Notes under the pieces: model-generated | The model's input: only the letters and a program-made list of their open reading frames with translations | Databases searched by the model: none | What the model was told of the DNA's origin: nothing | Made by a program: the position numbers and the translations under genes | From: Actinernus sp. WN-2022 | Lineage: Eukaryota > Cnidaria > Anthozoa > Actiniaria > Actinernidae | NCBI GenBank assembly: GCA_030867875.1 | Contig: JAOWCC010000577.1 | Location: forward strand, 80,953,740 to 81,017,739 | Reading direction: 5' to 3' | DNA: 64,000 bases | Shown here: positions 1 through 7,768 of the stretch, piece after piece | Position numbering within the stretch: position 1 is the stretch's first letter | Layout: the number at the start of each line of letters is the position of its first letter

Positions 1-348
1 CCTTCAGAGGCAAGGCCACCATAAATTTTAGAACATTTCATGGCTGTTTTGGGGGTGCCCTTTGCGATTCAAAAACACAAAATCCACTGAAATTGAATTC
101 GAACCAAAATCGGATTGAAAAACCCACCACTCACAGCGTTCGCTCCGCTTAGCGAACCAATCGTAGGCCGAGAAAAGGGCACCAATCAGAGCCCAGCATA
201 TGTTCCATAAATGTTGACCCCTGAATTCACTTCGGTACAGTTGAACCAGCCTCTCAACCGGTAAGTTTACACAAAATTCTCTCTTGAAATTCAACCTGGG
301 GCTTTACTAATCTTTTGTTTTTTGTTTTTTTCCTTTTTATTTCACTAG

Positions 349-448
349 CCAAACAACAAGACAGCAACAGACAACAAACAACAAACAACAAACAACAAAC
401 AAGACAAGACAAGAAATGGCTGTCCGAAGGCCCATTCGAGAGATGGAG
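349..448 (+). CDS. First coding exon of a spliced gene with alternative terminal exons
   Basis: A pyrimidine-rich stretch ends in TTCACTAG at 341-348, giving an acceptor; a good donor (CCG|GTAAGT) at 261 would close an upstream non-coding exon. After a CAA-rich 5' UTR the first ATG is at 416 and reads MAVRRPIREME before a GT at 449 (GAG|GTACTG, a weak donor). The coding part is 33 nt, so it ends in phase 0. Read-through hits a stop five codons later, which supports splicing. The function is unknown. It is the proposed shared start for the terminal exons at 1289, 1612 and 1990. Confidence 0.5.
365..410 (+). repeat. CAAACAA-type microsatellite in the 5' UTR
   Basis: Near-perfect repeats of ACAACAA directly precede the first ATG (416). 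A-rich, unstructured leaders of this kind are common in 5' UTRs. No function is claimed. Confidence 0.7.
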
Positions 449-514
449 GTACTGTCCTGCTGACTTTCTTTTTGTCTTGGAATACCACCGCTAATTTTTC
501 TTTTGTTTTTCTAG

Positions 515-550
515 AATATCCGAGGCGTACCAACATTGAACCTGGCTCAA
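515..550 (+). CDS. Second short leader exon (12 codons)
   Basis: The exon is bounded by a strong acceptor (TTTTGTTTTTCTAG ending at 514) and a consensus donor GTAAGT at 551. It is exactly 36 nt and open in phase 0 (NIRGVPTLNLAQ), so it joins in frame to the exon ending at 448 and to each downstream terminal exon, all of which start on a TGT codon. It has no domain of its own. Confidence 0.5.
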
Positions 551-771
551 GTAAGTGTGTTCTCCCACCTCCCTAAAACAGTGTTAACATTCGGTCTCTG
601 CTTCACAGAGCCGTTCATTTTATTGGCGAAAATGTCCCCGTTGAACAAATAATTTGGTTAATTTTTATAGAATTTTCACGAGGTTCCCCCGGGGGATCTC
701 CGCTCTCGTCAGAGCGCCTCTACCGAAATAATTTCTCTAAACCATTATTCGGTTTTTAATTTTTTGAACAG

Positions 772-921
772 ACTTTTTTACCTGTCGCTACAGACCTGAA
801 TGCTGTCCACTATCTACACCACGCTCTTTTTATAAGACAATTTGGGTTGCCGATGGAGCTAATAGCCAAGATAAGGGGCTTACGTGTGTGGTCAACAGCG
901 GGCCGAGAAAAGAAAGGCTAA
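772..921 (+). CDS. Candidate alternative terminal exon without the RING-like pattern
   Basis: An acceptor-like tract (GGTTTTTAATTTTTTGAACAG) ends at 771, and phase 0 is then open for 49 codons to a TAA at 919-921. The frame includes LPMELIAKIRGL, an amphipathic stretch. It does not resemble the three Cys-rich exons downstream. Support is only the acceptor, the phase and the open frame, so it may be chance. Confidence 0.25.
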   Translation, partial: TFLPVATDLNAVHYLHHALFIRQFGLPMELIAKIRGLRVWSTAGREKKG

Positions 922-1288
922 ACATTACCAACTATGTTTTCCCACATTACTATTAGTCACCTGCCTCGAGGCTTGGGAGTTTGAGTCGGTGTACTGTTGG
1001 GATAATTCCTTTCAGGAGCTCCCCCATAACAAGCGCTTTTGGGGAATTGATCCAGTCAACGCCGTCATGTTCATAGAATCGCTGACGGAGTTTACCTACC
1101 GGTGGTGCCGTATTTGCCATTCTAATAAAACAGTGTGCCAACGCCACTGTAGCGTAGGAATTATATATAAGCGATGCCCTCACCACCCCGTTTATTCTCA
1201 GGTGGAGCACGAGGGATGGGATAGATTTCCGTGGCGTAAACTTTTCTTTCACATCGAGTGTTGACTCCTTGTTCTTTTTTTTTTCTAG

Positions 1289-1564
1289 TGTTTGAAATGC
1301 GGTCTTCTTCCGGAACAACAGTTGCCTCCTCTACCCTGTTGTGGGGAAACAATGTGTCCCTCATGCTTTGTGGGACTGTTGGACACGACCCTGAGGACAA
1401 AGGGGACACCCCATTGTTTTTTTTGTGATTCAAAAATTAGACATCAATTCTATGTCCGAGCGGGCTCCATCATAATTTTTAGGCATGGCTCCACATTTGG
1501 GAGCGTAACCTTGCCCATTATAGAATTTTATTACCGCCATTATGGGTTGGTTTACTTTCGCTAA
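1289..1564 (+). CDS. Alternative terminal exon 1, RING-like Cys-rich protein
   Basis: The exon follows a strong acceptor (TTTTTTTTTTCTAG ending at 1288) and is open from its first base to a TAA at 1562-1564 (91 residues). The pattern is CLKCG, about 11 residues, PCCGETMCPSC, about 17 residues, then CFFC. This is the C-x2-C...C-x4-C-x2-C...C-x2-C order of RING fingers, with Glu or a second Cys where the usual His lies. The second half (RHQFYVRAGSIIIFRHGS) is shared with the next two exons. RING proteins are usually ubiquitin ligases, but whether this one binds zinc or an E2 is inference. Confidence 0.55.
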   Translation, partial: CLKCGLLPEQQLPPLPCCGETMCPSCFVGLLDTTLRTKGTPHCFFCDSKIRHQFYVRAGSIIIFRHGSTFGSVTLPIIEFYYRHYGLVYFR

Positions 1565-1611
1565 AAAAAATCTTTCCCATCGATTGTTAATTCCTATTTT
1601 ATTTTTTCTAG

Positions 1612-1887
1612 TGTTTGAACTGTGGCCATCTGCCAGAACACCAGTTGCCTTCAATGCCTTGTTGTGGGGAGACAATATGTCCCTCATGCTTTGTTGGACT
1701 GTTGAAAGCGGACCTGAGGAAAGAGGGACCCCCCGAATGTTTTTATTGTGCTACAAGAATTAGACATCAATTCTATGTCCGAGCGGGTTCCATCATAATT
1801 TTTCGGCATGGCACCACATGTGGGTGCGTAACTTTACCCCTAGTAGAACAATATAGTCGGCGTTATGATCTTGTTTACCCTCGATAA
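1612..1887 (+). CDS. Alternative terminal exon 2, RING-like Cys-rich protein
   Basis: This is a tandem copy of the exon at 1289-1564, with its own acceptor (ATTTTATTTTTTCTAG ending at 1611), the same length, the same TGT start in phase 0 and its own stop at 1885-1887. The Cys pattern is identical (CLNCG, PCCGETICPSC, CFYC), and the segment RHQFYVRAGSIIIFRHGT is nearly unchanged while flanks and the C-terminus differ. Conserved Cys and stop positions with diverged linkers suggest selection on the protein rather than a recent duplication alone. Confidence 0.55.
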   Translation, partial: CLNCGHLPEHQLPSMPCCGETICPSCFVGLLKADLRKEGPPECFYCATRIRHQFYVRAGSIIIFRHGTTCGCVTLPLVEQYSRRYDLVYPR

Positions 1888-1989
1888 AGGAAAAGTTTAC
1901 GCCATTGCAATTTTTAGAAAGATATTTTCCTGTTTCCTGAAGTTCCTCCCGTGGCGTAAATTAGACCTTACTTATTTTTTATTTTTTAG

Positions 1990-2259
1990 TGTTTCAAATG
2001 TAACACAGCCCAGGATCATATATTACCACCTCTACCCTGTTGTGGGAGAACTATGTGTGCCGCCTGTTTGATATCCAGGATCTCTAAATTTCTAAATAGA
2101 AATGAAGTCCCCCGGTGCTATTTTTGTCAATCGAAATGCCAACACCAGTTTTACATCAAATCGGGGAGCCTAATTCTATTTCACCATGGGACCGTTTTTG
2201 GTATTGTTGTTTTACCGATCAATTGCCAGTACAAACAACATTGTGGATTAGTTTACTAA
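1990..2259 (+). CDS. Alternative terminal exon 3, RING-like Cys-rich protein
   Basis: This is a third, more diverged copy. The acceptor TTATTTTTTATTTTTTAG ends at 1989, the frame starts with TGT in phase 0 and the stop is at 2257-2259. Cys residues again fall as CFKC, PCCGRTMCAAC and CYFC, and the tail keeps HQFYIKSGSLILFHHGT and the final GLVY. The divergence places it as the oldest copy. Only one such exon can be the end of a given transcript, because each ends in a stop. Confidence 0.55.
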   Translation, partial: CFKCNTAQDHILPPLPCCGRTMCAACLISRISKFLNRNEVPRCYFCQSKCQHQFYIKSGSLILFHHGTVFGIVVLPINCQYKQHCGLVY

Positions 2260-2314
2260 AAAATTACGCCACGGGAAGTTCTTCTCTTTTTTCGAAATTT
2301 TTAAAAACTTATTC

Positions 2315-2490
2315 GAGCGATTGGCTCACCATTTTCAAAATTTGTCATTGTTCGTACCCTACTAGGGCGATTAGCCCCCTTTTCACAATTTCTTGGTTCA
2401 AAAAAATAATAGGGCGATTAGCTCACTTTTTCAAAAATTTCTTGTTTCAAAAAAATAATAGAGCGATTGGCTCATTTTTTCAAATAGTTT
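2315..2490 (+). repeat. Four tandem units of about 49 bp with a hairpin core
   Basis: Units at about 2315, 2364, 2412 and 2461 each carry GAGCGATTGGCTC or a close variant, a small GAGC/GCTC palindrome, followed by a T-rich and A-rich spacer (TTTTTCAAA...TTCAAAAAAATAATA). They lie just after the last terminal exon, so they could be in its 3' UTR or form a processing or terminator-like region. Confidence 0.65.
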
Positions 2491-2723
2491 TCGGATATTT
2501 TTAGTCTCTCGGATGGGCCCACGGGTGGCCTGTACATATGTAAAAACATTTTTATTAATTTCTTTTTTCTATGTTTCTTGTTGTAATTTTTTTTTCAAAT
2601 ATACTTGTACTAATTACTGTTCCTTTGGTGTTGCTGAAATGGCACACCCCCTTGTAATTTTAATTTTAATTTATGAAACAAAGTTGTTATTACCAAACAA
2701 AAGTCTCTTTTATTGTCTCCTTA

Positions 2724-3179
2724 TTACATAGTGGTTGAATCACATAAAGCCACAAGGGTAGCCACTCCATTGTCCATATAGTCCTGGGGATTGTCTTCGT
2801 AAATCAAAGCTTGACCCAACGCGTGCCAAATTCGGTTCTTGTAAGTAATGAGGGGATCTTCGCATTCTTCAAAATAATACCGTTTGTAGTACTCGTAAAT
2901 TTCGGCCTCCTTTAGTTTTTGCAACCGTTCAAACACGGTATAAGTAAGGGGAGCAATAATCCCCGTGAGGTGCAAACCCTGCAAAGCCCGGTGGCCTGTA
3001 GCCCTTAGAGCCTCTAGGGTAATATGAGACCGGACCTCCGCCACCCTCGTGTTGAAACTTTCCTCGGAAAATGTCCATAAACAGGAAAGGTACCGTTCAG
3101 CCTGTTGACTCTGTTGACTATAAGCACACCCCTCACAGTTCCGGCCACGTTCTCGCATGCATTCCCGGATGCACACCAT
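2724..3179 (-). CDS. Compact CDS of unknown function (151 aa)
   Basis: An ATG at 3179 opens a 151-codon frame to the TAG at 2724. The frame starts MVCIRECMRERGRNCEGCAY, with a C-x2-C pair followed by SQQSQQ, and continues with helical, charged sequence (FERLQKLKEAEIYEYYKRYYFEECED). I do not recognise the family. The compact frame, the lack of introns and the position tail-to-tail with the Cys-rich plus-strand gene fit a virus-like or virus-derived cluster. A SINE begins just beyond its start, so the native promoter may have been displaced. Confidence 0.5.
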   Translation of the reverse strand: MVCIRECMRERGRNCEGCAYSQQSQQAERYLSCLWTFSEESFNTRVAEVRSHITLEALRATGHRALQGLHLTGIIAPLTYTVFERLQKLKEAEIYEYYKRYYFEECEDPLITYKNRIWHALGQALIYEDNPQDYMDNGVATLVALCDSTTM

Positions 3180-3194
3180 GACGTAGAGTGTTTT

Positions 3195-3553
3195 GTACAA
3201 GGCCCCTCCGGTCTAGAGTGCGGGAGGTCGGGGGTTCGAATCCCGGCCGCATCCTTGGGCAGGGACGTTTATAAGCCGTTGGCCTTGTCTCCTTCTACTT
3301 CTAATCAGTATTTGAAGGGGACGTGAAAGAACCTGTCGTACTACTCGAAAAAGAGCAGGGGATTGTCACCCGGTACAGCAGCCTGGCCATTGCACTAACC
3401 ACACTCAACATTGTAAACTGCGTGGCAGCTATTAGCGCCGTGAAGCAGTCCGAAATAATTCACTGACGGGATATGTCAGTCATATGTAAAGCGCCATGAA
3501 ACTGTGGTTGATATGGCGCTATATAAATGTGGCCATTATTATTATTATTTTAG
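3195..3553 (+). mobile_element. tRNA-derived SINE with LINE-like 3' stem-loop
   Basis: The head has a pol III B-box-like GGGGGTTCGAATCCCGG at about 3230-3246. The tail has GTAAAGCGCCAT, a spacer, then ATGGCGCTATATAAATG, and ends in an ATT microsatellite at about 3536-3548. A second tail of the same family is at 17988-18133. The A box is not clear, so the head may be truncated. Confidence 0.65.
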
Positions 3554-3606
3554 GGCGGATAAATCCCGGTTGTCCGGCATGTCCCCCAAATCTGGGTCTT
3601 CTTGGC

Positions 3607-4281
3607 TCAATAACAATAGCTCGCGTGGGGCTGGTAGCGAGCCTGAGGTGACCGGCTCGTTGTCTGGATGTCTAAAGGGGGTGGGGAGGGCGGGGGACCC
3701 TCGGCCGTTGTACCAGTGGGGCGTCCGGAGGGTAGGGACGTCTCTGCCGGTTTCCACACATTCCCCGCCGGGGGGCCCCCCTGGGGCTTCTCCGCGGGGG
3801 GACCCGTAAGAGGCATAGTGGCGTTGGGATTGGTCCAAGCGACGGGTGGCGGGCCTTGGGGGGCCTGTGACGTCCATGGCGAGGCGTAGTATTGGGCTTT
3901 CTTAGGGGGTGAGGGTCCGTCCACAATAGGTTGTGCCGGGGGGCCGGCCCACATAAATCCCAGCGGATAGTCACACTTCGGGTTGGGCGCCGGGGCCGTG
4001 CACGTGAAGAACACGCGGTTCGGATTTTTCTCGCTTCGGCTGACGCCCACTTTCATCCACAAATTGTGGCCACACTTGGGAAACGTGTTGTACAACGTTC
4101 CGTACGGGATAGCCGCTTTCACCAAAGGAAGGTCTTGCTCCGTAAAATAAAAACTGCACGGCAACACTGGGGGTTGCGCCTTGTAATCCGCTGTTTGTCC
4201 ACACTTGTACACACACTCTGGTGTCCCGACTAATCCTTTGACGGCTTTGGCGTAACACCCACAAAAGCAAGTAGGGGGCAT
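3607..4281 (-). CDS. GRF-type zinc-finger protein with Pro/Gly-rich tail (224 aa)
   Basis: An ATG at 4281 opens 224 codons. Residues about 1-30 are Cys-rich (CFCGCYAKAVKG...CVYKCG). Around residues 68-110 lies PKCGHNLWMKV, then NPNRVFFTC, then CDYPLGFMWA, which matches the zf-GRF layout (C-x-C...N-G/N-R-x-F-x2-C...C-x2-F-x-W). GRF fingers bind single-stranded nucleic acid in repair and virus-linked proteins. The C-terminal half is low-complexity (many PPAG, GPP, SPQA runs). GC content is much higher than in its flanks. The frame is uninterrupted, so the gene may be functional or recently acquired. Confidence 0.55.
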   Translation of the reverse strand: MPPTCFCGCYAKAVKGLVGTPECVYKCGQTADYKAQPPVLPCSFYFTEQDLPLVKAAIPYGTLYNTFPKCGHNLWMKVGVSRSEKNPNRVFFTCTAPAPNPKCDYPLGFMWAGPPAQPIVDGPSPPKKAQYYASPWTSQAPQGPPPVAWTNPNATMPLTGPPAEKPQGGPPAGNVWKPAETSLPSGRPTGTTAEGPPPSPPPLDIQTTSRSPQARYQPHASYCY

Positions 4282-4315
4282 CGTTCACACTAAATTTACA
4301 AGGGAGGGTTCACTT

Positions 4316-4324
4316 TCTTATACG
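4316..4324 (-). promoter_or_regulatory. TATA-box-like site upstream of the GRF gene
   Basis: On the minus strand GCGTATAAGAAAG lies about 35 bp upstream of the ATG at 4281, with a GC-rich flank upstream. The spacing is right for a TATA box with a short leader. Confidence 0.4.
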
Positions 4325-4344
4325 CCCCGGGTCTTTTCCGGGCC

Positions 4345-4462
4345 GCCAATCCGGGCCCTGGATTTGTTCTACCCCGACGCCCCGCCGACCAATCCGGGCC
4401 CTGGCTTTATTCTCCCCGACGCCTCTCCGACCCCTAAACTTCCGACCAATCAGAAGCCTGGC
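4345..4462 (+). repeat. GC-rich tandem repeat upstream of the GRF gene
   Basis: About three units carry CCAATCCGGGCCCTGG, TTTGTTCT/TTTATTCT and CCCCGACGCC, with the last unit diverged (CCAATCAGAAGCCTGGCTTTG). The CCAAT cores and the position upstream of the TATA-like site suggest promoter-proximal repeats. Confidence 0.55.
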
Positions 4463-4465
4463 TTT

Positions 4466-4553
4466 GTGTTTTCAGTTTTCCATACATTATTTGTAAAAAC
4501 GAGTCAAATTCCGCGTGAAAATTTACAGACAATGTATGGAAAACTGAAAACAC
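4466..4553. repeat. Perfect 23-bp inverted repeat with a 42-bp loop
   Basis: The arms at 4466-4488 and 4531-4553 are exact reverse complements (GTGTTTTCAGTTTTCCATAC and onward). They lie at the edge of the GC-rich compact gene region. They could be the end of a mobile or viral segment, or a transcript-end hairpin. Confidence 0.7.
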
Positions 4554-5129
4554 GATTGCACGCTTCCCAGCACAGCTACATCCCTCAAATTTCGATATGT
4601 TAATCTTTTACCTGGTATCTTAGGTTTGTATCTGAAGAATATTTCAGAAATTCGATTTTACGGATTTTATTTGGCATCGGATTCCCATCGATTCCCATAC
4701 AAACACTGTCACCACAGGCTTCCCAGACTCGACGTATATTTCCCGCTTATTAATATGTTGGGTTACCTGTGGTTTATCGATTAGTTTCATTACGATCTCA
4801 GAAGAGTTTATATAATTGCTCGGTGTGAATTCTCTTTTCCGATTCCTATTAAACAAATCTTCAATAAAAAAAGATTGATACTTAATGAAGATGTGAGTAG
4901 TTTTTTTGGCGATTTGGGGCCTTCTAAAGCAGTTTTTTGACCGTTGGCCGCGAAGTTCTCCGGTTTAAATCTACCAAACAATAGTTTTTAATTGAGCTTA
5001 GTCAGCCAAAATAGACTCAACTTTGTCCACATAAATGAATGTTGTAATTCATACTTTGAGATTGTTTTGAGTTCAATAAAACATCGGCTTGTTCCTAAAC
5101 TAACAACACATTGTCGTTTCTTACAATAC
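4554..5129. other. No gene seen
   Basis: This is AT-rich sequence between the 23-bp hairpin and the Polinton-like element. Only short open frames without recognisable motifs are present. Confidence 0.5.
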
Positions 5130-5499
5130 AGTAGTATATCCGGAGTCAAACAAATACCGCCTTGCTTTTTTGTTGCTTTTTCTCATTTTGTTAGAACTTT
5201 TTGTTGCTTTTTCACCCTCTGTTAGAACTTTTTGCTGTTTTTGTCAGGTGCCATTGTTTTTCAGACATTTTTGCGCACAAAATACAACAAAGCAAAGCAG
5301 GACACCCTCTAATATAACCAAAGTCAAACATGATACAGCCACCCATTTAACGAAAGGCTATCATATAGTATATCACCCCTCGTTGCTCACCATTCGTTGC
5401 ACGTTTTATTGCATTTCGAAAACCATTTAGAGATATGATATATATAGGTATATCAAGAACGAACGCCTATTAGCGATACGATATTATAAGGTATATCAC
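5130..5499 (+). repeat. Left terminal inverted repeat
   Basis: About 370 bp match the right end (12856-13411) in inverse orientation, apart from a tandem block. It holds about two copies of a 31-bp unit (GTTAGAACTTTTTGTTGC). The inner part of the repeat (about 5380-5499) is duplicated again at 5500-5615 with changes. Confidence 0.85.
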
Positions 5500-5628
5500 C
5501 CATCGTTGCCCGTTTATTGTATTTCGACAACCATTTAGAGATACGTTATATAGGTATATCAAGAACGAACGCCTATTAGAGATACGATAATATAAGGTAT
5601 ACAACTCACATTCCTATTAGAGCTAACC

Positions 5629-5648
5629 ATATACATAGTTATATCACA
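5629..5648 (+). promoter_or_regulatory. TATATCACA-type upstream motif
   Basis: CATATACATAGTTATATCACA precedes the ATG at 5656 by a few bases. Related sequences (TATATAGGTATATCACA and TATAATGTACATCACA) stand upstream of the minus-strand starts at 11796 and 11334, and another (TTATAAGGTATATCACA) upstream of 12825. The recurrence suggests an element-specific promoter/initiator. Confidence 0.55.
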
Positions 5649-5655
5649 AAGAAAA

Positions 5656-6474
5656 ATGTTTACCGTTAAAGAATTACGCAGGACAGCAAAGCAGTTTGGG
5701 ATTCGAGGGTTTTCTAAGCTCCACAAACGCGAACTCATTCATACAATAGCTTCCGCTTCATTTTATGAAAGAGGGAAGAGATGGAGCAGATATATCAAAA
5801 CAGGTAGATTTCCAGCTCTTCAAGGAGATACACACAACCCACATAAACTCTCCCAACGTATAAGCGAACTCAAACAACTTGATGAGGATATAGCAGCAAG
5901 TCTACGAGCCAAAGCTGTTGCAAGAAAGATGGAAATTAATCCTAGACTTCGTATACCCTCTTTGCGGCGAATTAGTGAGCGAATTTTTAGTAAGCGATCC
6001 CTACAAACCCCTCGTAGCGAACCACTATCACGCAGTCTTGCTCGAGAAGCAACCACCATTCTCGATGAGATAGATGGTATACTTGAGGCAGAGGAAAAAG
6101 GTAGACGCACAATCAGATGGCGCTTCTTCAAAGATGTCGATAAGGATTTAACCCATAGGATCATGCAGAAGTTGCTTGCAAATGTAAAAACTAGCTTCTA
6201 TACACGTTATAGCTATACTTATCGCATTCGCAATATCGAGGACGGGCGCGTGATGCTATTTTCCAAGTCAGGCTCAGGATCTCCATGGATAAATATTCTC
6301 GATGATGTAGAAGATTGGATCAATAATAAAGAGATTGCTCGATTGAATCCCGATAATATAGAGAGACCAAACACCAAGTGGGTATTCGTTCGTTGGATAC
6401 AAGTAGATGTCAAAGTCATACTCGATCGACAACCTTTATTGGGAACCGGTCCATTACCAGATTGGATTGGTTGA
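5656..6474 (+). CDS. DNA polymerase B, N-terminal part (frame 1)
   Basis: The frame starts MFTVKELRRTAKQFG, a SAP/HeH-like helix-loop-helix also seen at the start of Polinton polymerases, and runs 272 codons of basic, helical sequence. It ends in VDVKVILDRQPLLGTGPLPD followed by a stop. The conserved continuation is present in another frame from about 6474 (see next entry), so a small indel near 6465-6478 breaks one gene in two. The start is set by the TATATCACA motif just upstream. The role, replication of the element, is known for the family; this copy is inactive by inference. Confidence 0.6.
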   Translation: MFTVKELRRTAKQFGIRGFSKLHKRELIHTIASASFYERGKRWSRYIKTGRFPALQGDTHNPHKLSQRISELKQLDEDIAASLRAKAVARKMEINPRLRIPSLRRISERIFSKRSLQTPRSEPLSRSLAREATTILDEIDGILEAEEKGRRTIRWRFFKDVDKDLTHRIMQKLLANVKTSFYTRYSYTYRIRNIEDGRVMLFSKSGSGSPWINILDDVEDWINNKEIARLNPDNIERPNTKWVFVRWIQVDVKVILDRQPLLGTGPLPDWIG

Positions 6475-6925
6475 GATATCGAAAAGGAATGTTTGCCATA
6501 GATAAGTATGGCGATAACCTCTGTCTATGGCGATGTCTTGCTATCTACGAAGGAACTCGCGTAGACAAGTGTACGACTGAGGCAAGAAAACTAGCGCAAG
6601 CTTTCTATCAATTGACCACCACCATAATCAATACACCAAAAACTTCCCTAGACCAATTGGATCAGATCGAGGCGCACTTTGGGATAGGTATTTGTGTATA
6701 TGAACCCACGAAAGACGGGGCTTGGCATCTGATGCGACATGCAGCTCACTACAAGAACACGATGACGATTGGGATATACGAGGGACATTCCTTTTATATT
6801 AAGAAAATTTGGCAACTCGGAGAGCTATATATCTGTAACGATTGCAAACAACGATTCACGAAAGCCTCAAACCTCCAACGTCATGCAGATCGTTGTAGTA
6901 GTGGCGTAACTAAGATAATTTCGCT
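6474..6925 (+). pseudogene. DNA polymerase B, continuation after the frameshift
   Basis: The frame reads RYRKGMFAIDKYGDNLCLWR and onward, with a DNLCLWRC motif and a later GHSFYI that resemble the Cys and His regions of the OTU-like segment in some Polinton polymerases. Then comes YICNDCKQRF...HADRC, a C-x2-C-x12-H-x3-C finger. After CSSGVTK (about 6915) the sequence stops being colinear: the adjoining DNA encodes the exonuclease region on the opposite strand. Exonuclease motifs II-III and the palm are absent downstream. Confidence 0.6.
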
Positions 6926-7240
6926 TCTGGAGTTCTTCGACGAATGTAGCTATGAGCTCTTTTGGATCGACTCGACAGATGAAAGTTGGTGTACGGTTAT
7001 ATGTATCGACAATTGATACTGATATGGGAACATGTACGTTTTCGATGGTTAGTCGATCTGTTGGTCGTCTTCCTTTTGTTGAATCGAGATAGGCCTCGAA
7101 ATCGTAAACTATGGTATGTGGATAGACAGTTTGAATTGACGTTGGAATTGGTTCATTAGTCTTCTTTGTAGAGCACTCCCAAGCCTCCACCACTGTATAG
7201 CCCGCCTTTCTTAGTTTTTCTGTTCTTTCTGAATGCAGCT
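6910..7240 (-). pseudogene. Inverted fragment of DNA polymerase B with exonuclease motif I
   Basis: Minus strand reads ERTEKLRKAGYTVVEAWEC, then HTIVYDFEAYL, then ENVHVPISVSI and DPKELIATFVEELQKR. DFE is the Exo I motif, and the following HVPISVS and DP.EL blocks are hallmarks of Polinton-type polymerases. The segment lies inverted and head-on to the N-terminal part. The RT..L...GY.VV..WEC block normally lies after this region in the polymerases I know, so the piece may be scrambled as well as inverted. Confidence 0.6.
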
Positions 7241-7599
7241 ACAGGTAAGTCTAACTCGGCTATTCAAATCGAACTAAACTCTTTCCACTGAAAAGAGGCA
7301 TGTATACTCTTCCGATGTTCGTAGTAAACTGATGAGGATACTACGAAAGGGACGCTAACTGTGGGGTGCTTACTTTTAAGAAATTTAAGGAAAAGGATAT
7401 ATCTAGAAACATTAATTATAAGTAATCGTTAATAACAATTTCGTCAATATCCAATAATAATTTGCAACATGTATGCTTGTTCGACATGCCTTTAAAATAT
7501 ATTATCCACTACAATTATACTTCCTGGCCAAAAATTAGAAAATATATCAATTTATCATTTTTGGTGGCCCAACTCGTTTAGCTTTTTTAGTTATTCTAG

Positions 7600-7730
7600 G
7601 GTCACCCTGTACCTTATGTTACCTGTATTTCGCCTTGGCAGACTGGTTCTAAATAAAGATATTGATTGATTGACTGATTGATTGATTGGTCGAACGATCG
7701 ATTGATTGACTGATGGAAAACGTTGCTAAC
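7600..7730 (+). mobile_element. Non-LTR retrotransposon 3' tail fragment
   Basis: TTCTAAATAAAGATATTGATT is followed by ATTG/ACTG repeats, the kind of end left by LINEs or SINEs with short tandem tails. A similar end (TTAAATAAAGGTCATTGGTTG) occurs at 61761-61800. Confidence 0.45.
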
Positions 7731-7737
7731 CGGTTTT

Positions 7738-7768
7738 GGAGGGGGAGGGGGGGGGGGGGGGGCGGGGA
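7738..7768 (+). repeat. Long G run
   Basis: A stretch of about 27 G with one A and one C. It can form G-quadruplex DNA and may also be an assembly-prone site. Confidence 0.8.

Noticed and set aside
884..1264. 126-codon plus-strand frame with several Cys
   Set aside because: It starts in the middle of the candidate exon at 772-921, shows no ordered zinc pattern, and is read through the intron before terminal exon 1. It may contain an unrecognised exon, but I cannot support one.
3504..3889. Gly/Pro-rich plus-strand frames opposite the GRF gene
   Set aside because: GC-rich coding sequence gives open frames on the other strand; the minus-strand frame has the zinc-finger pattern.
5170..5430. An 86-codon frame present in both ends of the Polinton-like element
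   Set aside because: It lies wholly in the TIR, so its conservation is explained by the repeat. It crosses the 31-bp tandem units and has no recognisable motif.
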